Notes: generated by a model from the letters alone, not told the origin. 64,000 nucleotides of DNA from Ignavibacteriaceae bacterium (GCA_013360295.1 JABWCL010000004.1:62001-126000), one strand, 5' to 3'; counted from the stretch's first letter, positions 1-9,622 are shown. Made by a program: numbers and translations.

Positions 1-1
1 G

Positions 2-2557
2 GCGTCAAACGTCACCATTGCGAATAATGTGATTGCAGGTATGGGCGGTGACGGCTGGAGTACTCTTGGTACCGATGCTAACGTTGGTATCAGGGTAATT
101 GGTTTCTCCGGTGGCATTAAGATTTATTACAACAGTATTAATCTTTTCGGAACCTGGAGCAGAACAACCGGTACACTCTCAGCGGGCATCTATGTTCAGA
201 ACGGTGCGGCTGCAATTGAATTGAAAAACAACACGGTTTCAAATTCGATTTTTAACGCATCCACAACCGGTGTTCCAAAAGCTTATGCGATTGCTTTTGA
301 CGGAAATGTTAATCCGTTCACCGGAACTAACTATAATAACTACTTCGTCAGCGGAGCACAGAGTGTTCTTAGCCTCTATGGTCTGACTGACAGGGTAGCT
401 CTAGCTGACTGGCAGGCTGCAAGCGGCAGCGATGCTAACTCCAAGAATGTTGATCCTCAGTACACTGATACACTTAACCTGCGTCCTATTCAGGGTTCAG
501 GCGTGTTCTTCGCAGGTACACCTGTCCCCGGTATTACTACCGACATTTTGGGTGCAACAAGAACTGCTACCCCGTCTATGGGCGCTTATGAATTCCCTGC
601 CGGCGTTACCGTTGGCTGGGCTAACTTACAGTGGCCTGGTACGGCTTCCGTGATCGTTGGAAGAAATACTACAGTTTACGGTCAGATATGGGTCAATAAT
701 ATAACTAATCAGCCTGGACAGGCAGTTGGTATCAACGCTTGGCTCGGCTACAGCACAGAGAACACAGACCCGGCAACCTGGACTAACTGGGTTCCTTCTA
801 CCTTTAATGTTGACGTTGGTAACAACGACGAATATATGACCAACATTGGCGCCACCCTCCCGACCGGGACTTACTATTATGCTTACAGATGGCAGGTTTA
901 CGGCGGTGACTACTATTACGGTGGTTACAACCAGGGCGGCGGCGGACAGTGGAACGGTACAACTAACGTTTCCGGTGTCCTTACTGTTCAGGCTCCTTTC
1001 TCAATTAATTGGGAGTTCTCAGCTGCCGGTTCAACTTTACCTTCCTGGTTCTCCGGTTCAGCAAGTACTGAAAGAGGACTTGCCTGGGGTATGGTAAACT
1101 ACCCGACTGAAGGCTTAATGCCAAGAGTTGTCGTTCCAAGCAGAACGTTTGGAATTAACTCGATTAGACTATTGCACGACTCAACCGGGGTTTTCACTGA
1201 CAGCCTTAATGTTACCGGTATTACCGGCGGCACGCTTGCTATCAACGACGCTGAAGTTGATCATCTCGGCAGGATCTATGTATGTAACCTTACGACAGGA
1301 GCAAATTCAACTCCGTTTAAGGTTTATCGCTGGGATAATGCGGCAAGTGAACCTAAACTTGTCCTCAACTATACCGGTGATGCAGTCAGGTTAGGCGATA
1401 AATTCACAATCGATAATGACGGCACAACAAATGAAATCAGAATCTGGGCAGCCAGTGCTACTACAGGACAGCCAAAAGTATATAAATGGAAATATCTGCC
1501 TGGTCAGGATTCCATTAATCAGGTTCCTGAAGTGGTTCTTCTTAGTGACAATATTACCACTGGTATAGGTTCTGCTTCAGTAGGTCCGTTACCAAACGGT
1601 GATTTCTACTGGAATGCAGGCGGACAAAGCGCCAGGAAATATCAGGCAAACGGTACGCTTATTGGTATCGTTCCCGGTACGGTTGTTGCAACCGGAAGTA
1701 ACGCGATCAGATTTATCGGCACATATAATGGTTCTGAATTCTTCACCACTTTCCAGTATGGTGCCGGAAACCAGAATGCCCGCGTTGTTGAAGTTCCAAA
1801 CGGTGATCCTACCTTAGCTATCACCTATGGCGTTTCAACTCCTCTTGGATCAAATTCAAATGCTAACGGTACCGGTGATGTAGCTGTAAAGAATAATTAC
1901 GACGGTTCGAAGACTGTATTTATTCTTGCAACAAATAATGGTCTCGGTTCGTATAAAGCTATCCAGGTTATCCCTGTTGAACTTACCTCATTCAAAGCAG
2001 ATGTTCAGGACAGGAACGTAATGGTTAGCTGGACCACTGCTACTGAAATCAACAGTGCATCATTCAACGTTGAAAGAACCTTAAGCGGTACAAACAATTG
2101 GTCAACAGTTGGAACAGTTGCTGCAGCCGGTACTTCAACCGAAATGAAATCATATTCCTACGTCGACAGAGGACTTAACTCAGCTAAGTATCAGTATCGT
2201 CTGAAACAGATCGATCTCGATGGTACATACAGCTACAGTAAAGTTGTTGAAGTTGAAGTTGGATTACCGACTACATTCGGAATGAGCCAGAACTATCCTA
2301 ACCCATTTAATCCGACAACAAAGATCGAATATCAGGTACCTGTTGATGCAAGAGTTTCTCTTGAACTCTATGACATCGCGGGACAGAGAGTTGCATCCCT
2401 GTTCACCACTGAACTTTCAGCAGGTTACTACACATTCGACCTGGCAGCCGGACGTTATGGTTTAGCATCAGGTGTGTATTTCTACAGATTGACCGCGACC
2501 GAAGCCGTCAGCGGAAAACAGTTTGTAAATACCAAGAAGATGGTAATGCTCAAATAA
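2..2557 (+). CDS. T9SS-sorted surface or secreted protein, 5' truncated by window edge
   Basis: The reading frame is open from base 2, so the gene begins upstream and only 851 C-terminal residues are visible. The first ~180 residues have short Asn/Ser/Ile-rich repeats and end in a Gly-Ala-Tyr-Glu-Phe motif, as in right-handed beta-helix domains. The middle has propeller-like repeats. From about base 1970 comes an Ig/FN3-like segment starting Pro-Val-Glu-Leu, then an ~85-residue domain opening with NYPNPFNPTTK (near base 2293) and ending in a GVYFYRL strand and a short basic tail. That is the type A sorting domain used by the type IX secretion system, after which cargo is released or anchored at the cell surface. 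No catalytic motif was recognised; an adhesive or carbohydrate-binding role is only a guess. A strong terminator follows at once. Sorting-domain assignment is secure, function is not. Confidence 0.85.
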   Translation, partial: ASNVTIANNVIAGMGGDGWSTLGTDANVGIRVIGFSGGIKIYYNSINLFGTWSRTTGTLSAGIYVQNGAAAIELKNNTVSNSIFNASTTGVPKAYAIAFDGNVNPFTGTNYNNYFVSGAQSVLSLYGLTDRVALADWQAASGSDANSKNVDPQYTDTLNLRPIQGSGVFFAGTPVPGITTDILGATRTATPSMGAYEFPAGVTVGWANLQWPGTASVIVGRNTTVYGQIWVNNITNQPGQAVGINAWLGYSTENTDPATWTNWVPSTFNVDVGNNDEYMTNIGATLPTGTYYYAYRWQVYGGDYYYGGYNQGGGGQWNGTTNVSGVLTVQAPFSINWEFSAAGSTLPSWFSGSASTERGLAWGMVNYPTEGLMPRVVVPSRTFGINSIRLLHDSTGVFTDSLNVTGITGGTLAINDAEVDHLGRIYVCNLTTGANSTPFKVYRWDNAASEPKLVLNYTGDAVRLGDKFTIDNDGTTNEIRIWAASATTGQPKVYKWKYLPGQDSINQVPEVVLLSDNITTGIGSASVGPLPNGDFYWNAGGQSARKYQANGTLIGIVPGTVVATGSNAIRFIGTYNGSEFFTTFQYGAGNQNARVVEVPNGDPTLAITYGVSTPLGSNSNANGTGDVAVKNNYDGSKTVFILATNNGLGSYKAIQVIPVELTSFKADVQDRNVMVSWTTATEINSASFNVERTLSGTNNWSTVGTVAAAGTSTEMKSYSYVDRGLNSAKYQYRLKQIDLDGTYSYSKVVEVEVGLPTTFGMSQNYPNPFNPTTKIEYQVPVDARVSLELYDIAGQRVASLFTTELSAGYYTFDLAAGRYGLASGVYFYRLTATEAVSGKQFVNTKKMVMLK

Positions 2558-2581
2558 TTTCGATGATCCGAAAGATCAAAG

Positions 2582-2617
2582 AACAAAAAAGCCCGCGCAA
2601 GCGGGCTTTTTTGTTTA
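2582..2617 (+). terminator. Rho-independent terminator of the T9SS gene
   Basis: A perfect GCCCGC/GCGGGC stem with a GCAA tetraloop (2591-2606) is flanked by an A-run before and a T-run after. It lies 24 bases past the stop codon of the T9SS gene. The flanking A and T runs pair as well, so it may also work on the other strand. Confidence 0.9.
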
Positions 2618-2763
2618 ATGAGAAATGAAAAACAACATTCGCATATATGCGCATTGCTCCTCTGTTGATAAAAGGCTAGTACTACAATCGCTTTTTATGA
2701 ACTATCCCTATTGTCCCAGCCGTCCCCGCCCCCATAACTTAATCCGATCCTTTAAAATAAAAA

Positions 2764-2783
2764 AGGTGCGCCAAAGCGCACCT
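2764..2783 (-). terminator. Rho-independent terminator of the RRM gene
   Basis: AGGTGCGC (2764-2771) pairs perfectly with GCGCACCT (2776-2783) around a 4-base loop. Read on the minus strand it is followed by a T-rich tract (complement of 2751-2763). It lies downstream of the minus-strand RRM gene, beyond the AT-rich repeat. Confidence 0.8.
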
Positions 2784-2811
2784 CAAATCTTAAAATTAAA
2801 GAAATAAGAAT

Positions 2812-2838
2812 TATAAATTCTTAATTTTTAATTCTTAA
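2812..2838 (+). repeat. Dispersed AT-rich repeat, copy 1
   Basis: Holds an exact copy of the 18-mer AATTCTTAATTTTTAATT at 2816-2833, followed by a second partial unit. The same 18-mer is found at 5349, 47377 and 56406, and with one mismatch on the minus strand at 27045. This copy sits between the two convergent genes and touches the RRM stop codon. Confidence 0.7.
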
Positions 2839-3147
2839 TTAAAACCGTCTTCCGCCGCCGCGGTTCATTCCGCCGGGCCTTTTTCCGCCGCCTTTACGGT
2901 TATCGGTTTTCGGACGGGCTTCATTAACGGTAATTCTCTTACCTTTAAGTTCTTTAATATTGAGTGCAGTAATAGCAGCCTGGCCTTCAGTGTTGCTAAA
3001 CATTTCAACAAAGCCGAAGCCTTTTGATTCGCCTGAAAAAAGATCGCGTATGATTTTTACGCTTTTTACCTTACCGTGTTCAGCGAAAAGGGTCTGGAGT
3101 TCATCATCGGTCAAATCTTTAGAAAGATTGCCAACATAAATGTTCAT
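2839..3147 (-). CDS. Single-RRM RNA-binding protein
   Basis: A 102-residue protein made almost wholly of one RNA recognition motif. RNP2 is IYVGNL (residues 3-8) and RNP1 is KGFGFVEM (42-49), with the exposed aromatics in place. The C-terminal ~20 residues form a Gly/Arg/Lys-rich tail resembling an RGG segment. Small bacterial RRM proteins of this type, common in cyanobacteria and the FCB group, bind single-stranded RNA and are often cold-induced; the target here cannot be read from sequence. AGGA lies about 6 bases before the ATG. The gene is monocistronic, with its own terminator at 2764-2783 and a 289-base upstream spacer that may hold a long leader. Family identity is secure. Confidence 0.95.
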   Translation of the reverse strand: MNIYVGNLSKDLTDDELQTLFAEHGKVKSVKIIRDLFSGESKGFGFVEMFSNTEGQAAITALNIKELKGKRITVNEARPKTDNRKGGGKRPGGMNRGGGRRF

Positions 3148-3436
3148 TTTGTTTTCCTTATAATAAATAAATAATAATTGCAGAATTAATACGTTATGTT
3201 CCGATGAGATAAAAGCTAGTGAAGGATTAAATCAATGAAACGGGCAATAAAAAAGGAATATTGAATTCTGTATCCTAAAATAAGCATTTATTCCGTCATA
3301 ATAAAACTAATTCGTCACACCCGTGTAGATTTCTTAAGTCTCAAAAACTCATCTGTTTGATGAGTATTTGCCGTAAAGTCTGTCAGAAAAGCATTATTTT
3401 AGCGTTTGGCATAATTAATTATAACTTTTACTTCAG

Positions 3437-4504
3437 ATGAGAAAAATAAAAATCATTTTAATTTTATTCGTTTTCTTCGATTTTACACTGTTTTACGGGT
3501 GTTCCGGATCTCAGCAAACTCAAAGTCGTGAGGGAAATTATAATAGCGCGTTCAGCATCTCTGGGCCTAGATATATCGAAGCAGAGTTCATAATAAGGAT
3601 TGATTCCGTAATTGCTTCCGGAGATTTATTATTACCCTATTCCGCGCCGTCGTTTCTTATCTGGTCATCAGGGCCGTTCACGCTGCCAAACCAGAAGATA
3701 GAAAAACTCGATTTCGAAAATCTCCCTCCGTCTGATATCTTCACCGACCACGAAAACGGGAATATCATCTCCTGTTGGGATCTGACCGGTTCAGTCAACA
3801 ATGGGAAACAGATTATCATCAAAAGAAAATTCTCCGGGCATTTATATAATCTCAGAGCGAACATAAATTCTCTGCTGAGATTGTCAGACTATGATACTGT
3901 CAGCACAGACTTGTTCTACTTTTATACCAAGTCCGAACCTTCACTTGAACAATCCCCTGAAATTATTCTCCTCGCGCACGAGGCTTCCGGCGGAAATCAA
4001 AATCTTAATGATGCCCTCCGCTCTCTATTTGACTGGGTTCGGAATAAAATGAAATATATTTACCCGCCCGAAAAGCGGGGTGTTCTCGCGGCGATTGAGA
4101 AATATGAAGGGGACTGCGGTCAATACTCCGCGCTCTTTATTACACTTTGCAGAGCTCTTGGTATACCGGCAAGACAACAGTCGGGTTTTGCTATAAGTGA
4201 TGGTAAATTCGGGTATCACGTTTGGAGCGAAGTCTATATCCCGGGTACCGGTTGGGTGCCGATGGATACGACTGTCCCTGACGGTTTCTGCACGATTAAA
4301 AACACTCAATTAGTTGCGTCCGTGGGAATGAACATCCCGCTTAAACATCTCCCCACCTGGTCGACTTACTCCGATAACGATGCACAGGGTGGAAGAACTG
4401 ATTTTATGCAGTTTATGACTACAGTGAAGAGCGGCATCCAGGCAAAGATTTCAACCGAAAGGCGGCTTCTGGATTTCCGTGAAATTAAGGAAAATAAAAA
4501 ATAA
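3437..4504 (+). CDS. Transglutaminase-like lipoprotein
   Basis: The 355-residue protein starts with a lipoprotein-type signal (basic start, hydrophobic run, Gly21-Cys22), so it is probably a periplasm-facing lipoprotein; the lipobox FYGC is not canonical. The C-terminal half is a transglutaminase-like domain with the full thiol triad: Cys227 in GDCGQYS (codon 4115), His261 in GYHVWSEVY (codon 4217) and Asp277 in PMDTT (codon 4265). Family members cleave or cross-link peptide or isopeptide bonds; bacterial ones are mostly proteases or peptidases. The N-terminal ~180 residues form an extended beta-type domain as in other bacterial transglutaminase-like proteins. A VirK-like gene follows after 13 bases and is probably co-transcribed. 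The substrate is unknown. Confidence 0.88.
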   Translation: MRKIKIILILFVFFDFTLFYGCSGSQQTQSREGNYNSAFSISGPRYIEAEFIIRIDSVIASGDLLLPYSAPSFLIWSSGPFTLPNQKIEKLDFENLPPSDIFTDHENGNIISCWDLTGSVNNGKQIIIKRKFSGHLYNLRANINSLLRLSDYDTVSTDLFYFYTKSEPSLEQSPEIILLAHEASGGNQNLNDALRSLFDWVRNKMKYIYPPEKRGVLAAIEKYEGDCGQYSALFITLCRALGIPARQQSGFAISDGKFGYHVWSEVYIPGTGWVPMDTTVPDGFCTIKNTQLVASVGMNIPLKHLPTWSTYSDNDAQGGRTDFMQFMTTVKSGIQAKISTERRLLDFREIKENKK

Positions 4505-4517
4505 GCTGAGAAAAACT

Positions 4518-4994
4518 ATGATTAAGAAATGTGTACTAATTCTGTGTCTCTTGTTTATTACCGAGAGTCTCCCCCAGCAGGATAATCAAATAATGGTAAC
4601 CGATTTTGCGACAATGTTATCCGCATTGGATCAGGGGAAGAACCTGAACGTTGTTGTTCACTACGGAAAGTGCAGATTGATGATTGATTCTCTTGAAGAA
4701 AAATCACCGGATGTAACAGGAGGTATGAAGATAGAAGAGTTTGAATACTTCCCTGCGAACACAATAAGAAATCCTAAAGGATATATCGCCACCAGCAAAA
4801 CAGTTCTTATCAGCCACTCACGTTACGGTTATGTATGGAATTACATTAAGTTCCGCTTTTACGAAAACGGCGAGGTCGAAATAAATGCCCGCTATATAGA
4901 TCCTCTTACTCTCGAAACAAAAATGAACGAGACATTCCATGGTGCACTCTCAGACAAAACAACCGACCGTGGCGTTCATCTGTTCCTTAAATAA
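4518..4994 (+). CDS. VirK-like secreted protein
   Basis: The ATG at 4518 is preferred over the one at 4479, because it gives a clean signal peptide (IKK, then a hydrophobic stretch) and avoids overlap with the preceding gene; the product is 158 residues. The mature part resembles the VirK family: a Leu-rich start (FATMLSALDQGK), a VVVHYGKC strand with conserved Cys, an IATSKTVL strand, then a Tyr-Val-Trp-Asn-Tyr segment and a terminal Gly-Val-His. VirK proteins are small periplasmic proteins of unknown biochemistry, named from an Agrobacterium virulence-region gene. Lying next to a transglutaminase-like lipoprotein suggests a joint envelope role (inference). The match is from remembered family pattern, so moderately sure. 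Confidence 0.65.
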   Translation: MIKKCVLILCLLFITESLPQQDNQIMVTDFATMLSALDQGKNLNVVVHYGKCRLMIDSLEEKSPDVTGGMKIEEFEYFPANTIRNPKGYIATSKTVLISHSRYGYVWNYIKFRFYENGEVEINARYIDPLTLETKMNETFHGALSDKTTDRGVHLFLK

Positions 4995-5418
4995 TAATCT
5001 GTGCAGAATAACGTATAACAACTGATCTGCGGCATCAGTATTAACTGACTTGCATTCGGCTGATTACGAAATCAAAGCCTGCTGCTCCGCTTCAAAATCC
5101 CGTCTTCCGATTTGAGTCAGAATTCTTAGATCGGCTGTTCAGGCACTATAAAATTTAATGCCATTTACTCCGATATTCCACTCCTGCAAGATTGAATTAA
5201 GAGTGGCCAATTTTAACCCCTCTTTAATCTGGTTCCCCTAAGCTATAACTCTTTACATACTGGAGCCTTTTTTCAATACCCCACAGGATTGAAACGCCAA
5301 ATTCCTAATTCCAAATTCATAATTTTTAATTCTCTCGGGGTATTTTTTAATTCTTAATTTTTAATTTTTAATTCCCTAAATTGGAATCTTTTAGTTAAAA
5401 ATTGTCATTAATTATTAG
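4995..5418 (+). other. 424-base intergenic region
   Basis: No credible gene. The first ~270 bases are mixed sequence with stops in all frames. The last ~120 bases carry AT-rich repeat units, and the PorZ-like gene starts at 5419. A single GGATTGAAAC at 5287-5296 looks like a CRISPR repeat end but is not repeated. No clear terminator for the VirK-like gene was found. Confidence 0.6.
5300..5375 (+). repeat. Dispersed AT-rich repeat, copy 2
   Basis: Two clusters of AATT-rich units (5300-5332 and 5343-5375) are split by a CTCTCGGGG interruption. The second contains the exact 18-mer AATTCTTAATTTTTAATT at 5349-5366 and extends into one further unit. Confidence 0.7.
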
Positions 5419-7665
5419 ATGAAATCGGTAAGAATTATCTTATTATTCCTTGCGATTGCCGCGGGGATCGCTTGTGCCCAGGAGGCTTTCGACTGGCAGA
5501 CACAGAGTTCTAAGAAAAACATAAAAGATGCTGCCGTTTTTGGCGGAGGTATCTGGGCTGGTACTGAGGGTGGAGCCTTTTTTTATAATAAGTCCGATTC
5601 CACATATACTAAACTGACTAAAACCGAAGGCCTTGACGGCTCTCCCATCTCAGCGGTTTTTGTTGATAATCTCGGAACAGTCTGGTTTGGCAACCAGAAC
5701 GGAACAATTGACGTTTATAACTCCTCCCTTAATTTTCGGCGGCGGATAATTGATATCTTCAGCAGTAACAATTCTGTAAAACAAGTTTATTCCTTCGAAC
5801 AGAAGGGAGATACTTTATTTATATCAACCGATTTCGGAATAGTCTTAATTAACAGGGCGAACTACAAGGTAATTGATACTTACTCTAAACTCGGTAACTT
5901 CACGACGAAAATCAAAATCAAGCAAACTTTCAGAAAAGGAGAGTTATTCGCCGCGACTGACTTCGGTATAGCGAAGCAGCTCCCCGGTGCAGTGAATCTG
6001 ACTGCCCCGGAATCCTGGACAAATTATACCACTTCACAAGGATTGGCCTCCGCTAACGTTACCAAGATAGGCGCTTTCAGAGACACCATAATCGCGGCAA
6101 CCACCGCCGGGTTTTCCGCGTTTAATGGCAGTGGATGGAGTGATTTTCTCCTACCCTTCAGGAATAAATCAATCACCGATTTTTATGTTAAAGGAGATTC
6201 CCTACTCGTTCTGCAGGGAGATAAAGTATTTCTATATTATGCCGGAGCGCTTACAGAACCGTTTCCTTTTTCTTTTAGCAACTGTACAAAAATCATCGGT
6301 TTGGATTCATACCTTTATCTCGCGCATAAAGCCGGAATTTATCGTGTCTCGACTATTTCAGCAAATGCAGGATTTTTATTCCCCGAAGGCCCGTTTGCGA
6401 ATCAGTTTTTAACTCTTGATACCGACGAACAGGGAAACCTCTGGGTCGCCACCGGGAAGGATGTTGCCGGTATCGGCGCGTTCAAGTTTGACGGATTCAG
6501 GTGGTTTAACTACAATACATCAGAGGTACCCGGCTTTCCTACAAATGCTATCTTCAATGTTCACGCCGCCAGGGACGGAAATGTTTATTTCGCTACCTGG
6601 GGACGGGGATATATTAAGCTGGACAATAATAATAACATCACTCATTTTTACACTAACAATACCCCGCTGAGAGGGATATCCTCCAACTCAGATTACTTGG
6701 TAATTGCAGATGTGAAAACCGACAGCCGGAATAACGTCTGGTCTCTTAATCACGATGCCGCTAATCAGAAAACTCTTGCGGCTCTCACTCCGGACAGCAC
6801 CTGGCATCTCTTCGCGAATTATGTTGATTCCACTCTGAATCAATACACAAAACTTATTATCGATCAGTTTGATACTAAATGGTTTCTTTCCTCTGACCCT
6901 TCAAGGCTCGGCTTATTCTACTTTAATGAAAACAAAACGTTCGGAGTGAAAAGTGACGACCGCTTTGGCTATCTCTCAAACCTCTCCGAACTCTTTGGGA
7001 AAGCAATAAGTGATATCGTAGTTGATCAGAGAGGAGACCTCTGGATCGGAACAAATCTTGGAGTGTTTTATATCTCCAATCTTTCATCATTTGTTACAAC
7101 GGCTTCCCCCTCAGTGAGAATAAATTCCGTTTTCTCACTCAGGCAATATAGTGTTAACTGCATCGGGGTTGATCCGCTAAACCGTAAATGGATCGGTACG
7201 AATCAGGGCTTACTTCTCGTCTCGCCCGATGGCAGCACCCTCATTACATACTTCGATAGTAAAAACTCCCCGCTGCTTAACGACATCGTGAGGAGTATTA
7301 CCATAGACTATAAAACCGGGAGGGTCTTTGTGGGAATGGACGGAGGAATGTCTGTTTTTTCTACCTATGCTCTTGAACCTGAAACATCGCTCGATAATTT
7401 AATCCTCTACCCGAGTCCTTTCATTGTAGGCGAAGACTCAAAAGAACTGACAGTTGATGGCCTGATAAGAGACAGCGAATTAAAAATCCTTAGCATCACC
7501 GGTAAACTCATCAGAACAATTGAAACCCCCGGCGGCAGGGTTGCGAAGTGGAACGGACGGGATGAGGACGGAAAACTTGTTAATTCGGGTATCTACATTC
7601 TTATTGCCTATGATAAAGAGGGAAATAATGTTTCCTCAAAAAAATTAGCCGTCATCAGGAAATAA
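5419..7665 (+). CDS. PorZ-like double beta-propeller protein with T9SS-type C-terminal domain
   Basis: 748 residues with a Sec signal peptide (predicted cleavage after Ala-Cys-Ala, before Gln21). Regularly spaced propeller blades of the form Val-Trp-Phe/Ile-Gly-(Thr/Asn) run through most of the length. The N-terminal propeller has the sequence order typical of PorZ: GLDGSPISAV, then NGTIDVYN, then FISTDFGIVLIN. The last ~90 residues are a FlgD-like domain (GKLVNSGIYIL, ending KKLAVIRK) similar to T9SS sorting domains. In Porphyromonas PorZ is a surface part of the T9SS attachment complex that supplies anionic LPS to the sortase. Here the role is inferred from pattern; the fallback is a two-component-regulator-propeller surface protein. 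The ABC-F gene starts 10 bases downstream. Confidence 0.72.
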   Translation: MKSVRIILLFLAIAAGIACAQEAFDWQTQSSKKNIKDAAVFGGGIWAGTEGGAFFYNKSDSTYTKLTKTEGLDGSPISAVFVDNLGTVWFGNQNGTIDVYNSSLNFRRRIIDIFSSNNSVKQVYSFEQKGDTLFISTDFGIVLINRANYKVIDTYSKLGNFTTKIKIKQTFRKGELFAATDFGIAKQLPGAVNLTAPESWTNYTTSQGLASANVTKIGAFRDTIIAATTAGFSAFNGSGWSDFLLPFRNKSITDFYVKGDSLLVLQGDKVFLYYAGALTEPFPFSFSNCTKIIGLDSYLYLAHKAGIYRVSTISANAGFLFPEGPFANQFLTLDTDEQGNLWVATGKDVAGIGAFKFDGFRWFNYNTSEVPGFPTNAIFNVHAARDGNVYFATWGRGYIKLDNNNNITHFYTNNTPLRGISSNSDYLVIADVKTDSRNNVWSLNHDAANQKTLAALTPDSTWHLFANYVDSTLNQYTKLIIDQFDTKWFLSSDPSRLGLFYFNENKTFGVKSDDRFGYLSNLSELFGKAISDIVVDQRGDLWIGTNLGVFYISNLSSFVTTASPSVRINSVFSLRQYSVNCIGVDPLNRKWIGTNQGLLLVSPDGSTLITYFDSKNSPLLNDIVRSITIDYKTGRVFVGMDGGMSVFSTYALEPETSLDNLILYPSPFIVGEDSKELTVDGLIRDSELKILSITGKLIRTIETPGGRVAKWNGRDEDGKLVNSGIYILIAYDKEGNNVSSKKLAVIRK

Positions 7666-7675
7666 AACCGCTTTT

Positions 7676-9622
7676 ATGATTGACCTAATAAATATTTCTC
7701 TCCAGTTCGGAGGAAAATATCTTTTCCGGGATGTGAACTATAAAATAAACGATAACTCCCGTATCTCACTTGTTGGCGCGAACGGTACCGGAAAGACATC
7801 CTTATTCAAGATAATTACCGGTGAACTTGCCCCAGAAGCGGGCTATATCCAGATGAGAAAGAAAACCTCAATCGGCTACCTGCCGCAGGATCACGTTACT
7901 CATTCGGGCAGCAAATTATTCGAGGAGGTTTTTTCTGCGTTAAGAGATATCGTCTCCCTTAAAGAAGCCGAGGAAGAGATCACCGAAGCTTTAACTTCCG
8001 CCTCCCTCACTGAAGATGAAAGATCAGAACTTGTAGCTAAACTGGGAGAAACGCACCATCTCCTTGAAGCAATGGATTCTTACCGTGCTGGTTCGCGGGT
8101 CGAAAAAATCCTTATCGGGCTTGGATTCAGGGAATCCGACTTCTACCGTAGTGTTGATGAATTCTCGGGGGGATGGCAAATGAGAATCGCGCTGGCTAAA
8201 TTGCTGATTGCCAACCACGACCTCCTGCTGCTCGATGAACCTACAAACCACCTGGATATTGACTCCCTGAACTGGCTGATTGAATTCCTGACCTCATACC
8301 AGGGCGCCCTCATCATAATTTCCCACGATAAGTTTTTTGTTAATAAAGTAACTAATAAAACACTGGAAATATTTCTTAACAAGATAAGTTCATTCAACGG
8401 TAATTATGACGCTTACATAAAGTACAAGGAGGAGCGTGACCTGCAGGCTGAACATCAGTTTGAACTTCAGCAGAAGAAATTAAAGGATACCCAAAAGTTC
8501 ATTGAGCGTTTCAGGTACAAGGCATCAAAGGCGCGCCAGGTACAAAGCAGAATAAAGCAGATTGAAAAAGTGGAACTGGTCGAACTGCCGCAGAATTCTC
8601 AGAGTATTAATTTCAGGTTTCCCGAAGCCCCGCCCGGAGGAAAAACCGTAATAGAATTAAAGAACATTTGTAAATCCTTTGGAAGCTTTGAACTATTCAG
8701 GAACGTTAATATTACAGTTGACAGAGGGGATAAAATCGCGTTCCTCGGCCCTAACGGCGCGGGTAAATCCACACTGGCAAAAATCATTGCGGGAGTGATA
8801 AATCACGATTCCGGTTCACGCATCCCCGGACACAATATTCAATTGTCATATTATTCACAGGAAGCCACCGACATACTCGAACCTACTAACGAGGTGATAG
8901 ATGCCGTTGCTGATGTGGATGAAGAAGTAACCCTTGCATCTTTACGGGCATTACTCGGGACTTTTTTGTTCTCCGGCGATGACGTGTTCAAAAAAATCTC
9001 GGTGCTTTCCGGAGGTGAAAAGAGCCGGGTTGCTCTCGTCAGAATTCTTCTAACCAAAGCGAACTTCATTATCCTTGATGAACCCACAAACCATCTCGAC
9101 ATTACTTCGAAGAAAGTGCTGCAGCAGGCCCTTATTAATTTCACCGGATCATTGATCGTCGTATCACACGATGTCGATTTCCTCGAACCGATAGCAAATA
9201 AAATAATTGATATTCGGCACGGAGAACTAAGGTATTATCCCGGAGGCATCAGTTATTATCTGGATAAGCGGAAAGAGGAACAGCAGGAAGAGAGCAGGCA
9301 AACGGTTAATAATTTGGCTCGGGACGAAAAGGATGACAGAAAATCCAAAAAGCGGCTTGAAGCTGAATTAAGGCAGAAGAGATACTCCCTTACAAAGGAT
9401 CTTAAAAAAACTATCACTAAACTTGAAAGTGATATTGAAAAATCTGAAGCCGAAAAGAAAGAACTTGAGCTTCAGATGGCAGATCCGGAATCCACTCTGA
9501 AAGCAAATTTCAAAGACCTCGGCATCCGGTACAACCAGATTGAATCCGTCCTAACTCAGAAAATCTCGGAGTGGGAGAAACTGTGCACGGAACTCGAAGA
9601 AATAGAAAAAGAGTTCTCCTGA
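7676..9622 (+). CDS. ABC-F family ATPase (Uup/YheS-like)
   Basis: A 648-residue soluble protein with two tandem ABC domains and no membrane segment. The first has Walker A GANGTGKTS (34-42), signature SGGWQ and Walker B ending DEPTNHLD. The second has Walker A GPNGAGKST (358-366), signature LSGGEKS and again DEPTNHLD. A charged linker lies between them, and the C-terminal ~110 residues are a predicted coiled coil as in Uup. ABC-F proteins bind the ribosome E site and help translation or, in some members, antibiotic resistance; this one looks like the housekeeping type. The stop codon abuts, with no base between, the stop codon of the convergent ROK gene. Confidence 0.93.
   Translation: MIDLINISLQFGGKYLFRDVNYKINDNSRISLVGANGTGKTSLFKIITGELAPEAGYIQMRKKTSIGYLPQDHVTHSGSKLFEEVFSALRDIVSLKEAEEEITEALTSASLTEDERSELVAKLGETHHLLEAMDSYRAGSRVEKILIGLGFRESDFYRSVDEFSGGWQMRIALAKLLIANHDLLLLDEPTNHLDIDSLNWLIEFLTSYQGALIIISHDKFFVNKVTNKTLEIFLNKISSFNGNYDAYIKYKEERDLQAEHQFELQQKKLKDTQKFIERFRYKASKARQVQSRIKQIEKVELVELPQNSQSINFRFPEAPPGGKTVIELKNICKSFGSFELFRNVNITVDRGDKIAFLGPNGAGKSTLAKIIAGVINHDSGSRIPGHNIQLSYYSQEATDILEPTNEVIDAVADVDEEVTLASLRALLGTFLFSGDDVFKKISVLSGGEKSRVALVRILLTKANFIILDEPTNHLDITSKKVLQQALINFTGSLIVVSHDVDFLEPIANKIIDIRHGELRYYPGGISYYLDKRKEEQQEESRQTVNNLARDEKDDRKSKKRLEAELRQKRYSLTKDLKKTITKLESDIEKSEAEKKELELQMADPESTLKANFKDLGIRYNQIESVLTQKISEWEKLCTELEEIEKEFS

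Noticed and set aside
2625-2807. 60-codon plus-strand frame between the T9SS gene and the RRM gene
   Set aside because: No ribosome site, odd composition, and it spans a terminator hairpin; it looks like spacer.
3347-3365. Hairpin ACTCATC/GATGAGT upstream of the transglutaminase gene
   Set aside because: No T-run and no known regulatory motif; may be chance.
5287-5296. GGATTGAAAC-like CRISPR repeat end
   Set aside because: Occurs once; no repeat array, spacers or cas genes nearby.
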